Shown one piece after another: positions 51,989 through 61,264 of a stretch of 64,000 nt of DNA; the stretch's first letter is position 1, and every line of letters begins with the position of its first letter. The notes below the pieces were generated by a model that worked only from the letters and a program-made list of their open reading frames with translations, was not told where the DNA came from and made no database searches. A program made the position numbers and the translations under genes. Location: positions 3,484,001 through 3,548,000 of the forward strand of contig NZ_CP090974.1 of assembly GCF_021513195.1 (NCBI RefSeq), given 5' to 3'. Source of the DNA: Shewanella sp. OMA3-2. GTDB lineage: Bacteria; Pseudomonadota; Gammaproteobacteria; Enterobacterales; Shewanellaceae.

Positions 51989-52339
51989 TTATACCGAGAA
52001 ACTTGCTCCACAACCACAAGTAGTCGTGGCATTGGGATTCTTAACAAAGAAGCGTGAACCTTCTAGGCCAGATGTGTAATCAACTTCGCCACCCATAAGA
52101 TACTGTAAGCTCATTGGGTCAACCACTAACTGTACGCCTTGCTTTTCAATAGTGAAGTCACCTTCGTTCACTTTTTCATCAAAAGTAAACCCATACTGAA
52201 AACCTGAACAACCACCGCCGGTAACATAAACTCGCAGTTTTAATTCAGGGTTCTGCTCTTCTTCTAACAGCCCTTTTACCTTGGTCGCCGCAGCATCGGT
52301 AAATTGTATCGGCATTGCTGCATCAGTTTGTTCAGTCAT
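51989..52339 (-). CDS. erpA: Iron-sulfur cluster insertion protein ErpA
   Basis: ErpA is an A-type carrier that delivers Fe-S clusters to apoproteins such as IspG. The 116-residue protein has the three cluster cysteines: Cys44 in GGGCSGFQY, and Cys108 and Cys110 in TTCGCGASF. The start is supported by AGAGG. The first bases overlap the end of the short frame upstream. Convergent with the DUF2750 unit. Confidence 0.96.
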   Translation of the reverse strand: MTEQTDAAMPIQFTDAAATKVKGLLEEEQNPELKLRVYVTGGGCSGFQYGFTFDEKVNEGDFTIEKQGVQLVVDPMSLQYLMGGEVDYTSGLEGSRFFVKNPNATTTCGCGASFSV

Positions 52340-52451
52340 TATTACCTCTTACTTCAATTTTCTGCTGCGAATTATCTAATACCTGACTGTTTTGTTCAAG
52401 TATTACCCGCGCTTCTTTTTTTACAGCCTGTGACTTACGTGCCTGTAGCAA
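52332..52451 (-). pseudogene. Short open frame between DUF6776 gene and erpA, possible bactofilin remnant
   Basis: A 39-codon frame starting at TTG 52451 reads LQARKSQAVKKEARVILEQ and ends in IEVRGNND. It overlaps the DUF6776 stop by 17 bases and the erpA start by 8 (ATGACTGA), exactly as an operon gene would. In Pseudomonas and, I believe, other gammaproteobacteria, a bactofilin gene sits here between erpA and the DUF6776 gene. The peptide is charged and helical, unlike the bactofilin core. It may be the tail left by a deletion, or chance. Confidence 0.35.
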
Positions 52452-53157
52452 TGATATCTTCAATATTATACACCTGTTCAACCTCACCGCCTTTAATGCC
52501 ACGGGCAGGTTTCACCTTCACTTTTACGTTAATGCGTTGCAAGGTAAAACCATCCGGCAAGGTAACATCGACATCCATTATATGGAAATATTTAAAGTCG
52601 ATATTATATTTCTTATCGGTCAGTTTGGTTAAGTTTAACTCAGATACTTGATCGTTTTGTATTCCTATAAAATCAGCATCTACTGTCACCGTTAATTTAG
52701 CTTGACGTTTTTGTTGTTGGGTTAGAATCACTCTAAGTTGCTGCTGCCCTGGTAACATGCCGCGATTAAGCTCTACTCCGTGGATCATCACCCCTTCAAC
52801 TTCTGCGTCAGGAACCATTAAACTACGATAAAACGATAACTCTTTTTCAAGACTTTTTTGATGAATTAATTGATCGCTGAACATTTGCTGCAAGTTTTTA
52901 TTGGCTTCTTGCTCTATAGTAAGTGCAAGGTTACGACTGGCAAGGGTTTTAGCTTGTAGATCAAGCTCAAGTATTAGTTTACGTTTGCCACTTTCACTAT
53001 TAGGTGCGGCTTCTGGAGCAAATGACAGCCAGATTTGATGACATAAGGCACCAGTGATAAATGCTATTAGCACTAATGTGATGAGATAAGTACTAGATGT
53101 GCGTTTTTTACGCTCAATTACTTTTAACTTATCCAGTAAACGATGGTAATTTAGCAT
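52435..53157 (-). CDS. DUF6776 family membrane-anchored protein
   Basis: A 240-residue protein with one N-terminal membrane segment (STYLITLVLIAFITGALC), a coiled-coil-like region (LQAKTLASRNLALTIEQEA) and a C-terminal beta-rich domain (VTVDADFIGIQND, INVKVKVKPARG). This matches the DUF6776 family, function unknown. It is divergent from the CLC channel gene with 27 bases between starts. erpA follows it. Confidence 0.8.
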   Translation of the reverse strand: MLNYHRLLDKLKVIERKKRTSSTYLITLVLIAFITGALCHQIWLSFAPEAAPNSESGKRKLILELDLQAKTLASRNLALTIEQEANKNLQQMFSDQLIHQKSLEKELSFYRSLMVPDAEVEGVMIHGVELNRGMLPGQQQLRVILTQQQKRQAKLTVTVDADFIGIQNDQVSELNLTKLTDKKYNIDFKYFHIMDVDVTLPDGFTLQRINVKVKVKPARGIKGGEVEQVYNIEDIIATGT

Positions 53158-53184
53158 TAGGTAACAAGCCCTTAATAAAATACA

Positions 53185-54945
53185 ATGTCCAAGTTAACAC
53201 AGGGAAGCAAGAGCATAACAGTGCAACTTAAACTCAACAAAGCTGCCATTATTCACGCCAAGAGGGCGGCACGCAAATATCTAAACAATGAATTTCGCGA
53301 TAAAGTATCACAGGCGAAGATCAGTGTTCAATTGTGTGCGCTAGCATTACTGTTTGCGATTATAGCATCCAGTGTGATTATTCTATTCCGTTTACTGCTA
53401 GTTTGGGCAGATATTTACAGCCATACCGATGCCACCAACTTAAATAATATCCTTATAGACTGGCGGACCTACCTGCCTTTAATTGGGGCGCTATTAATTT
53501 GGCTATTATCGCTATTGGGATCTAAGCGCTATCGACGTATGGGCATAGCTTATGTATTACATCGATTCAAAATGCATTACGGAAAAGTGCCACTTCAATC
53601 TGCAGCAGGGCAATTTTTTCAAGCATTAATTGCGCTAGTGACTAATTTCTCTGTAGGACGTGAAGGTCCGGCGATTCATTTAGGTGCTGTGAGTGCCAGT
53701 GTGATGGCGGAGAAATTTAAATTACCCGACAACAGTGTGCGTATCATGTGCGCTAGTGGTATTGCTGCTGGAATAGCCGCAACCTTTAACGCCCCCTTAG
53801 CTGCAGTGCTTTTTGTGTTTGAAGTCATTGTCAGAGAATATAAAATACATTACTTTTTCCCAATTATGTTGTCAGCCATTTGTGGCGCAGTATCAAGTCA
53901 ACTTGTATTTGGTAATGTGCACGAATATGACCTCATTAACGTCATCCGCATTCCACTAGATCATTACCCTATTTTATTACTCGGCGGTCTAGGTCTAGGC
54001 TGCACCGCCGCACTATTTAATCACTCTTTGCTAAAAGTCACCGCCACGGGCCAGCATTGGCCATTAATATATCGGTTACTCCTTGCAGGAGCGATAACTA
54101 CCCTAATTGGCATATTATTGCCTCAAGCACTCGGCTCAGGTGACTTAGCCATACACGAAGCCATTAGCGAGTCACCTAACTTATGGTTTTTAATCGCTTT
54201 ATTATTAGGTAAAATGCTGGCAACAATTGCCGCTATAGGCTTAGGTGTGCCTGGAGGGTTAATTGGTCCCTTATACGGCATAGGCGCTTTAGTTGGCGCT
54301 ATTTTAGCCTTAGTTAGCAGCGCGTTATTTCCATCTATTGCGCCCTATGTAGGTCTTTATACCGTGATAGGCATGACGGCAATGATGGGGGTGTGTTTAA
54401 GTGCCCCACTTGCGGCCTTAGTCGCATTACTTGAATTAACCAATGATGCCTCCATAATTTTACCCGCTATGTTTGTCACAATCCCTGCATTTTTAGTTGC
54501 TTATCAGGGCTTTAATACAAGTTCTATTTTTATCAAACAACTTGAAATAATGGGCTTAGATTATAAAGTCGCGCCGATGAACCAAGGGTTACAGAAAAAA
54601 GGTGTGCGAGTATTGATGAATCGGCGTTTCGTGGTGGTCAATGACGATGACGAATTATTACTGGAAGTATTGAAACGTGCTGAGGGTCGGCCTGTTCTCG
54701 TTCGTAACGCAGAGGGGCAAATTGAAATGCTGCGTTTAGAGATCCAATCATTTGAGGACGAAACCACCTTGTCTCGCCATCCAATGGTTGGATTACCTGA
54801 CTCAGCTACACTCAATGAAGCTCATGAAGTGTTAGCAGCTAAACGCACTGGAGAAGTGTATATTTACCGTAATAATCCTAATAATGTCATTGGTGTAATC
54901 AGTTGGGCAAACTTACTGCAAGAAATACGCTCCGGACAAGAATAG
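53185..54945 (+). CDS. CLC-family chloride channel/antiporter with CBS-like tail
   Basis: A 586-residue CLC protein. The gating glutamate is Glu160 in GREGPAIHLGA, and the late GIPP-type loop appears as GLGVPGGLIGPLYGIGA. The usual GSGIP ion-binding motif is replaced by RMGIAYVL, as in some ClcB-like proteins, so selectivity may differ. After about 430 membrane residues a cytoplasmic tail of about 110 residues resembles paired CBS domains (VVVNDDDELLLEVLKRAE and VYIYRNNPNNVIGVIS). bax follows after 9 bases and is probably cotranscribed. Confidence 0.9.
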   Translation: MSKLTQGSKSITVQLKLNKAAIIHAKRAARKYLNNEFRDKVSQAKISVQLCALALLFAIIASSVIILFRLLLVWADIYSHTDATNLNNILIDWRTYLPLIGALLIWLLSLLGSKRYRRMGIAYVLHRFKMHYGKVPLQSAAGQFFQALIALVTNFSVGREGPAIHLGAVSASVMAEKFKLPDNSVRIMCASGIAAGIAATFNAPLAAVLFVFEVIVREYKIHYFFPIMLSAICGAVSSQLVFGNVHEYDLINVIRIPLDHYPILLLGGLGLGCTAALFNHSLLKVTATGQHWPLIYRLLLAGAITTLIGILLPQALGSGDLAIHEAISESPNLWFLIALLLGKMLATIAAIGLGVPGGLIGPLYGIGALVGAILALVSSALFPSIAPYVGLYTVIGMTAMMGVCLSAPLAALVALLELTNDASIILPAMFVTIPAFLVAYQGFNTSSIFIKQLEIMGLDYKVAPMNQGLQKKGVRVLMNRRFVVVNDDDELLLEVLKRAEGRPVLVRNAEGQIEMLRLEIQSFEDETTLSRHPMVGLPDSATLNEAHEVLAAKRTGEVYIYRNNPNNVIGVISWANLLQEIRSGQE

Positions 54946-54954
54946 AGAAAATAC

Positions 54955-56061
54955 ATGAAGATAATAAATAACAAAGTATTAGCATTAGTGTGCTTATTGA
55001 GCGTGTTTATAACGGCATATGCCACGATAATATCGACACCAGATACCAGCTCAAAAAACAATAAGCTGAACACTGAACTGTACATTGCATCAGTGGCTAC
55101 AGAAATTAAAGCTAATGACAATGATCAAACCTCCTTAGACATTCAGGTTGCACCTTTAACTGAGTTTGCAGATAACTTACCAGACCAATTGCAGAATAGT
55201 TTTGCCTTAATCTCAGATAATCGCCCCATAATAAAACCTAAAAAAGTGCTGGTGCATTCTCTAGACAGTATCAAACATTTATTTGATTCCATTCACTACA
55301 ACTCACATAGTTGGCAGCAAGGTAATCGCGAAGTTCCTCGTCTGACTTTTGAAACCGTCACTGAACAATGGCAGAAAAATGCCCATAACATTCCAGTTGA
55401 TGAAAAGAAGATGATTTTCTTCCGCTTAATGGCGCCTCTTATTTTACTCAGTAATGAAAAAATGCTGTTAGAGCGGCGATATATTGAAATAAGCGCTAAC
55501 GACAACGATAAAGTATTGCAGTTAGCACAAAAATATAAAGTTATCGATTCAACCGAATTAAAAAACACGACAACATTAACTGATGAACAAAAAACGACAC
55601 TGCTAAATAGAGTTGATATTGTGCCGCCCTCATTAGTGTTAGCACAAGCTGCGGAAGAAAGCGGTTGGGCAACATCACGCTTTACCGTTGAAGGTAACGC
55701 ATTCTTTGGCCAATGGGACTTTAGTGGTAACGGTATGATGCCTAAGCAGCAACGCACTGAATTAGGTCATTACGGTATCGCACGTTTTGACTCACCACTT
55801 GAGTCTGTTATTGGTTACTTAATCAATATCAACACCCATGATGCCTATCAAAAACTGCGTAATTTACGCGCAAATCTCAGGCTTAACAATGAGCCTATTA
55901 CTGGTCTTGAACTTGCTGGTACATTAGATAAGTATTCTGAACGTGGCCAAGCTTATATTGATAGCCTGCGCAGCATGATTCGTTACAACCAATTAGAACA
56001 AGTCGATGAAGCCTATTTATCTGATGATAATCCCATTCATTTGATAACAGGTAATCTGTAA
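54955..56061 (+). CDS. bax: Bax protein, exported glucosaminidase-domain protein
   Basis: A 368-residue protein with a membrane anchor or uncleaved signal (LALVCLLSVFITAYATII) and a C-terminal glucosaminidase domain. The catalytic Glu is in AQAAEESGWATSRF, with NAFFGQWDF and TLDKYSERGQAYI further on, all typical of Bax. Its family relatives cleave the glycan strand of peptidoglycan. Bax is shown to cleave none directly to my knowledge. It is 9 bases downstream of the CLC gene. Confidence 0.9.
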   Translation: MKIINNKVLALVCLLSVFITAYATIISTPDTSSKNNKLNTELYIASVATEIKANDNDQTSLDIQVAPLTEFADNLPDQLQNSFALISDNRPIIKPKKVLVHSLDSIKHLFDSIHYNSHSWQQGNREVPRLTFETVTEQWQKNAHNIPVDEKKMIFFRLMAPLILLSNEKMLLERRYIEISANDNDKVLQLAQKYKVIDSTELKNTTTLTDEQKTTLLNRVDIVPPSLVLAQAAEESGWATSRFTVEGNAFFGQWDFSGNGMMPKQQRTELGHYGIARFDSPLESVIGYLININTHDAYQKLRNLRANLRLNNEPITGLELAGTLDKYSERGQAYIDSLRSMIRYNQLEQVDEAYLSDDNPIHLITGNL

Positions 56062-56182
56062 GCTAGTTTATCTGTACAAAATAGTCTGCTACAATTTCGC
56101 CTCAGCCCCCCTACACAACTTGGGTAGATTAACTGCTTCTAAAAGTCAGTAATTTACCCCCTAAATATTGGAAATCAGGCTG

Positions 56183-57202
56183 ATGACTCAGTTCGAAGGT
56201 TCGCATATCCTCTCCGTAAACCAGTTAAATCTGGATTCAATTACCACTATTTTTGATGTCGCTAACAAAATGACCCCCTATGCTTTGCGCGAAAAACGCA
56301 CAAAAGTATTGGAAGGTGCGATTCTCGGTAACTTATTTTTTGAACCTAGCACACGTACCCGTGTCAGTTTTGGTTGTGCCTTTAATTTATTAGGTGGACA
56401 TGTACGAGAAACAACAGGAATGGCGTCTTCATCGTTATCTAAGGGCGAATCCTTATATGACACAGCTCGCGTGTTATCAACCTATTCTGATGTCATCGCC
56501 ATGCGCCACCCCGATGCTTACTCAGTAAAAGAATTTGCCGAAGGTAGCCGAGTGCCTGTTATTAATGGCGGTGACGGCCCAAATGAGCATCCAACTCAGG
56601 CATTACTGGATTTATTTACCATCAAAAAAGAGCTCAGCCATTCAGGTATGGGGATTGATGGTATGCATATTGCGATGGTCGGTGATTTAAAATATGGCCG
56701 TACTGTGCATTCACTGTCACGTTTATTGTGCATGTATAAAGATATCCAATTCACATTAATATCACCCACTGAATTAGCAATGCCTGATTATGTGATCGCT
56801 GACATTGAAAATGCTGGCCATAAGATCAAAATAACCGAACAACTTGAAGGAAATTTACATCAAGCAGATATTCTGTATCTAACCCGAATTCAAGAAGAGC
56901 GCTTTCCGTCACAGGAAGAGGCGAATAAGTACCAGGGTAAATTCCGTTTAAACCACAATATTTACACCCAACACTGCAAGTCCAACACAGTGATCATGCA
57001 TCCTTTGCCACGGGACTCTCGTGAACAGGCAAATGAACTCGACAATGATTTAAATAGTCATCCAAGCTTGGCAATTTTCCGTCAAGCTGATAATGGCTTA
57101 TTGATCCGTATGGCACTGTTTGCATTGACCTTAGGTGTTGAAAACCAACTCGAAAAATATGAGTGCCCAGTAAACTGGTATTCACGTAAAGCTGATCGTT
57201 AA
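56183..57202 (+). CDS. pyrB: Aspartate carbamoyltransferase
   Basis: PyrB joins carbamoyl phosphate and aspartate in pyrimidine synthesis. The carbamoyl-phosphate motif is FFEPSTRTRVSF, and HPTQALLDLFT and MHPLPRDSREQ follow. From the ATG at 56183 the protein has 339 residues, longer than the E. coli catalytic chain (about 310). A TTG-led frame starts 15 bases earlier, but CAGG precedes the ATG. No pyrI regulatory gene follows; hemL is next after 27 bases. It may belong to the unregulated class or find PyrI elsewhere. The identification as PyrB rather than ArgF rests on these motifs and length. Confidence 0.9.
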   Translation: MTQFEGSHILSVNQLNLDSITTIFDVANKMTPYALREKRTKVLEGAILGNLFFEPSTRTRVSFGCAFNLLGGHVRETTGMASSSLSKGESLYDTARVLSTYSDVIAMRHPDAYSVKEFAEGSRVPVINGGDGPNEHPTQALLDLFTIKKELSHSGMGIDGMHIAMVGDLKYGRTVHSLSRLLCMYKDIQFTLISPTELAMPDYVIADIENAGHKIKITEQLEGNLHQADILYLTRIQEERFPSQEEANKYQGKFRLNHNIYTQHCKSNTVIMHPLPRDSREQANELDNDLNSHPSLAIFRQADNGLLIRMALFALTLGVENQLEKYECPVNWYSRKADR

Positions 57203-57229
57203 TCAGCGGCATTAAATTAAGGATTACAC

Positions 57230-58516
57230 ATGACCCGTTCCGAAGCATTATTTGAACAGGCTAAAAAAACCATTCCAGGCGGCGTAAACTCGCCAGTTCG
57301 TGCATTTAACGGCGTGGGTGGTTCACCATTATTTATCGAAAAAGCCGACGGTGCTTATATTTATGATGCCGATGGTAAAAAATATATCGACTATGTAGGC
57401 TCATGGGGCCCAATGATTTTAGGACATAATCACCCTAAAATTCGTCAAGCGGTATTAGCTGCGGTTGAAAATGGTTTATCTTTTGGTGCACCAACAGAGC
57501 TTGAAGTCAAAATGGCTGAAAAAGTTATTTCTATGGTGCCATCAATGGAACAAGTGCGCATGGTGAGTTCAGGCACTGAAGCCACCATGAGCGCGATTCG
57601 TCTTGCACGTGGGTTTACTAACCGTGACAATATTTTAAAGTTTGAAGGCTGTTACCATGGTCATGCAGACTGTTTACTGGTTAAAGCGGGTTCAGGGGCA
57701 TTAACCCTAGGACAGCCAAGCTCACCTGGTATTCCTGAAGACTTTGCCAAGCACACGTTAACAGCAACTTATAACGACCTTAACTCGGTACGTGAGTTGT
57801 TTGAACAACACCCAGAAAGCATCGCCTGTATCATTCTTGAGCCTGTTGCCGGCAACATGAACTGTATTCCACCCGTTGAAGGTTTCTTACAAGGCTTACG
57901 CGCTATTTGTGATGAATTCGGCGCATTACTGATTATTGATGAAGTCATGACTGGTTTCCGTGTATCTATGAGCGGTGCACAGGGTTATTACGGCGTAACA
58001 CCAGACTTAACGACATTAGGTAAAGTGATTGGCGGCGGTATGCCTGTGGGCGCGTTTGGTGGCCGTAAAGATATCATGCAGTTTATCGCTCCTACGGGTC
58101 CTGTTTATCAAGCAGGTACTTTGTCGGGTAACCCAATTGCAATGACCGCAGGTCTTGCACAAATGGACGCGTTAAATGCTCCTGGCCTTTATGAAGAGTT
58201 AGCCGCGAAAACGAAACGCGTTGCAGAAGGATTTAAAGCCGCTGCAGATAAACATGGCGTTCCATTAAGCATTACTTATGTAGGTGGCATGTTTGGTTTC
58301 TTCTTCACCGATGACAAAGCGCCAATGACCTCATTTGCTCAAGTGACAAAATGCAACATGGAACATTTCCGCCATTTCTATCATGCCATGTTAGATGAAG
58401 GCATTTATTTAGCGCCAAGTGCCTATGAAGCAGGCTTTTTATCTATGGCACATGGTGATGCTGAAATTGAATACACTCTAGCCGCTGTCGATCGTATTTT
58501 TGCAGCAATGAAGTAA
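57230..58516 (+). CDS. hemL: Glutamate-1-semialdehyde 2,1-aminomutase
   Basis: HemL makes 5-aminolevulinate, the first haem precursor, using pyridoxal phosphate. The 428-residue protein has the cofactor lysine Lys265 in [10 protein letters not shown], at the E. coli position. The N-terminal [10 protein letters not shown] and [17 protein letters not shown] are typical. A strong demand for haem is expected in Shewanella, which carries many cytochromes. It follows pyrB closely and ends at a terminator. Confidence 0.98.
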   Translation: MTRSEALFEQAKKTIPGGVNSPVRAFNGVGGSPLFIEKADGAYIYDADGKKYIDYVGSWGPMILGHNHPKIRQAVLAAVENGLSFGAPTELEVKMAEKVISMVPSMEQVRMVSSGTEATMSAIRLARGFTNRDNILKFEGCYHGHADCLLVKAGSGALTLGQPSSPGIPEDFAKHTLTATYNDLNSVRELFEQHPESIACIILEPVAGNMNCIPPVEGFLQGLRAICDEFGALLIIDEVMTGFRVSMSGAQGYYGVTPDLTTLGKVIGGGMPVGAFGGRKDIMQFIAPTGPVYQAGTLSGNPIAMTAGLAQMDALNAPGLYEELAAKTKRVAEGFKAAADKHGVPLSITYVGGMFGFFFTDDKAPMTSFAQVTKCNMEHFRHFYHAMLDEGIYLAPSAYEAGFLSMAHGDAEIEYTLAAVDRIFAAMK

Positions 58517-58565
58517 ATCAACACCATCGTTTAAGCTGATTTTAGTTAGCAACATAATTGACATC

Positions 58566-58604
58566 AAAAATAGGATAAATAACTCAGTTGTTTATCCTAT
58601 TTTT
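58566..58604 (+). terminator. Terminator after hemL
   Basis: Perfect 14-bp stem AAAAATAGGATAAA / TTTATCCTATTTTT with an 11-base loop; the last five T serve as T-tract, 50 bases after hemL. Confidence 0.85.
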
Positions 58605-58654
58605 ATTTGTGATAACAAATCTGTTTTTCTTTTCACTATAAAGATTCTTTATTC

Positions 58655-58776
58655 TCGACTTTGGTCGATTATTAATAAAATAACGGTGATCTCAGTTGCG
58701 AAATCCCCTGTTGTGTGATGTGATCGCCCCGCCAAACGGGAAGCTTAATTTAACCTTAAAAATAGAGGCTAAATTA
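58655..58776 (+). promoter_or_regulatory. Structured leader upstream of nhaD, candidate RNA regulator
   Basis: Four stems can be drawn in this stretch: TCGAC / GTCGA (58655-58668), GGTGATC / GATCGCC (58685-58728, one wobble), CCCG / CGGG (58728-58740) and an 11-bp stem TAATTTAACCT / AGGCTAAATTA with one mismatch (58746-58776). The GC content is higher than in the flanks. nhaD starts 62 bases later. Leader RNAs sensing Li+ or Na+ are known before antiporter genes (the nhaA-I and DUF1646 motifs); I cannot match this one to a family. The stem pairings are by eye. Confidence 0.45.
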
Positions 58777-58838
58777 GGTTAGCAAAAATTCATGGTAATG
58801 AGGTTAATTACCTACAACACAAAGTTGGAATTGCAGTC

Positions 58839-60086
58839 ATGCTACACACTTTTCTTATATCACTTGCAGTGCTTGCGCTGTTAAGTATCGTGCTTGAAGA
58901 AGTTACTCATATTAATAAAGCCAAAACCACCTTATTTTTAGGCTGTATTTCTTGGATAACCTTATTTATTGCCGCTCAGACCCCTGAAAAAACGGCAATT
59001 ATCTCGGCAGAATTAAATGAAAACTTATTAGAAATTGCCACTTTATGGCTCTTTTTAATGTCAACAATGACCTTTGTTGCCTATCTTAATGCCAAAGGCA
59101 TGATCCAAATGATAGTGCAGAAAATCTTCCCGCAGCAGGTTTCTGTTCGAGTGTTGATGCTACAGGTGGGGTTTTTCTCGTTAATCCTTTCCACCTTTTG
59201 TGACAACGTTACCGCGACCTTAGTGTCATTAGGCTTATTGACCACTTTTAACTTAGACAGCCAAATGCGTCGTCGTATGGCGGTGTTAATTATATTTGCT
59301 GTTAACTCTGGTGGTGTGGCACTCATTACTGGCGATGTGACTACCTTGATGATCTTCCTCGCGGGTAAAGTCCATATTTCAGAGCTACTAGTACTGTTTA
59401 TCCCTGCTTCTGTCAGTGTATTGCTATTGGCAGTATTATTCTCATTAAAAGCTGAAGGCTCGGTTAGCACAACACCAGTCACGCAGACTTACCAGACAAC
59501 TGATATCGTTATTGGGTTAATCTTTTTAACCACTATCGTACTCACTATGGTGTTAAACGTATTGTTTGGTATTCCGCCGGTATTGACCTTCTTAGCAGGT
59601 TTATCTGTGATGTTTTTAGTGGGCCGCAACAGTAAATCTAAAGATGAGGAAGTACAGATTTTAGAATACATCCGTCAAGTCGAATTCGATACTTTACTAT
59701 TCTTCCTCGGTATTTTATTACTGGTTGGCATGCTTAAAGAAATCGGCACATTACATTTATTGACTGAAGTCTACTCAATGTATGACCCAAGTATCTCTAA
59801 CTTCTTTGCCGGTGTCGGTTCAGCTGTATTAGATAACGTACCGTTAACGGCTGCTTTATTAAAAGCGGACCCAATATTGACAACTGCACAGTGGCTAGGG
59901 TTAACCTATTCAGTGGGCGTAGGCGGATCGTTATTAGTGATAGGGTCAGCGGCGGGTATCATCGCGATGAGTAAAGTACAAGAACTGACTTTTGTCAGCT
60001 ATTTGAAATACGTTCCTGCATTGCTACTTTGCTACTGCGTCGGATATTCACTGACGTTATTTTTAGCTAATCATCTACATGGCTAA
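58839..60086 (+). CDS. nhaD: Na+/H+ antiporter NhaD
   Basis: A 415-residue antiporter of the NhaD/ArsB superfamily. NhaD proteins of marine bacteria export sodium or lithium at alkaline pH. The protein has about eleven membrane segments. Conserved polar motifs within membranes are STFCDNVTATLVS, NSGGVALITGDVTTLMI and VLDNVPLTAALL, with acidic residues expected to bind the cation. A long leader with possible RNA structure precedes it. It stands alone, with a terminator after it, and complements nhaA elsewhere in the window. Confidence 0.93.
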   Translation: MLHTFLISLAVLALLSIVLEEVTHINKAKTTLFLGCISWITLFIAAQTPEKTAIISAELNENLLEIATLWLFLMSTMTFVAYLNAKGMIQMIVQKIFPQQVSVRVLMLQVGFFSLILSTFCDNVTATLVSLGLLTTFNLDSQMRRRMAVLIIFAVNSGGVALITGDVTTLMIFLAGKVHISELLVLFIPASVSVLLLAVLFSLKAEGSVSTTPVTQTYQTTDIVIGLIFLTTIVLTMVLNVLFGIPPVLTFLAGLSVMFLVGRNSKSKDEEVQILEYIRQVEFDTLLFFLGILLLVGMLKEIGTLHLLTEVYSMYDPSISNFFAGVGSAVLDNVPLTAALLKADPILTTAQWLGLTYSVGVGGSLLVIGSAAGIIAMSKVQELTFVSYLKYVPALLLCYCVGYSLTLFLANHLHG

Positions 60087-60133
60087 TCATGCCCTAAACA
60101 GTTAACTGAACTTGGCTTTAATCCAGTTCAATG

Positions 60134-60170
60134 ACCATAAACAAGGCGCTTAATGCGCCTTGTTTATGGT
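60134..60170. terminator. Bidirectional hairpin between nhaD and gspB
   Basis: A perfect 16-bp stem, ACCATAAACAAGGCGC with its exact complement, around loop TTAAT. It lies 47 bases after nhaD and 12 bases from the gspB stop codon on the other strand. Confidence 0.85.
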
Positions 60171-60181
60171 GACATTACTGT

Positions 60182-61264
60182 CTATATAGCGGGCACTTTA
60201 AACTCTTGACCATTAATCTCTAAAATTATATCCCTTGGACGAATTTCAATAATGGTTAATTTTCCCTGGATCATATCGCCCTGTTGTAACTCTTTGCCAT
60301 CAACATTTAACCAACGATTATTAGGGTCGCTTGAATACACATGGGCAACAATATTAAACTCAGGCACACTAAGTTGCACGCTGGCAGGCAGATCACCGTA
60401 TTTCGGAATGCCTTGTGGTTTAGCTTGGGGAATAGGATCTAATTTTGCTGCAGTAACATCTTTGTTGGCTGATTGCTCATACTCAACATCTTTTAAGGCC
60501 GCTGCAAATGCATTTGCTAGATTACTGTCACGATTAACATCGAGATGACTCTTCGGTTGGCGAACAGATTTAAAGTCTACTTCATTGGCAGCCATATTGA
60601 CTTGTAACTTCAGCGCTTCTAATTCTTTTAATCCGCGCTGATTAGCATTAGCCCCTAGAATAATCGGCTCTATCTCTGCAATATCATTGTTTTGCATCAC
60701 ATTAGATTGCTGATAAGCCTGTTGTAATTGTTGATCATATTGCTGACTAAGTTGTTGTAATTGAGTCAACGACAACTGCCCTTCATCCATATTAGTCGCT
60801 TGCTGGGCGCTATTATTAAATGAGTTAGTCGACGCTTGATACATCAAGCTAGGTTGTGAATCATTAATTGCAATTACTGCCGATAGCGGCTTAGCCCTTG
60901 GTAATGCCACCTTGCCCGCTAAACTAAATTCTTCACGAGTATTAGTCGCGGGTGTTCCTTCGACAGCTTGTGGAATAACAACTTGCGCAGCGGATTTTTG
61001 TTGAGCGGTGACAGGCAATATGGCAACGGGTTGAATATGCTCACTAGCGTGCTGAGGCTGCTTATGTGATGCGTCTAACAAAGTATCTAATGCCCATGCG
61101 CCCATAATTGCCGCAGACACGGCAACGCCGAGCAGTGTTAACTTCATTATCATTGGTCGCTTTGGTTTAACCAAAGGTAAAACCGGACGAGGGGTCATTA
61201 TAGCGTCATGAACGCTCGTTGATTGGTGTTTCTGTTTACTTACAGCATCCAATAGTATCGACAT
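60182..61264 (-). CDS. gspB: General secretion pathway protein B (GspB/ExeB)
   Basis: GspB works with GspA to place the type II secretin GspD in the outer membrane. The 360-residue protein has one membrane segment (KLTLLGVAVSAAIMGAWAL, near residue 42), a long Gln/Ala-rich periplasmic linker and a C-terminal GspB domain (FNIVAHVYSSDPNNRWLNV, GDMIQGKLTIIEI). It overlaps gspA by one base (TAATG) and is therefore coupled to it. Confidence 0.93.
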   Translation of the reverse strand: MSILLDAVSKQKHQSTSVHDAIMTPRPVLPLVKPKRPMIMKLTLLGVAVSAAIMGAWALDTLLDASHKQPQHASEHIQPVAILPVTAQQKSAAQVVIPQAVEGTPATNTREEFSLAGKVALPRAKPLSAVIAINDSQPSLMYQASTNSFNNSAQQATNMDEGQLSLTQLQQLSQQYDQQLQQAYQQSNVMQNNDIAEIEPIILGANANQRGLKELEALKLQVNMAANEVDFKSVRQPKSHLDVNRDSNLANAFAAALKDVEYEQSANKDVTAAKLDPIPQAKPQGIPKYGDLPASVQLSVPEFNIVAHVYSSDPNNRWLNVDGKELQQGDMIQGKLTIIEIRPRDIILEINGQEFKVPAI

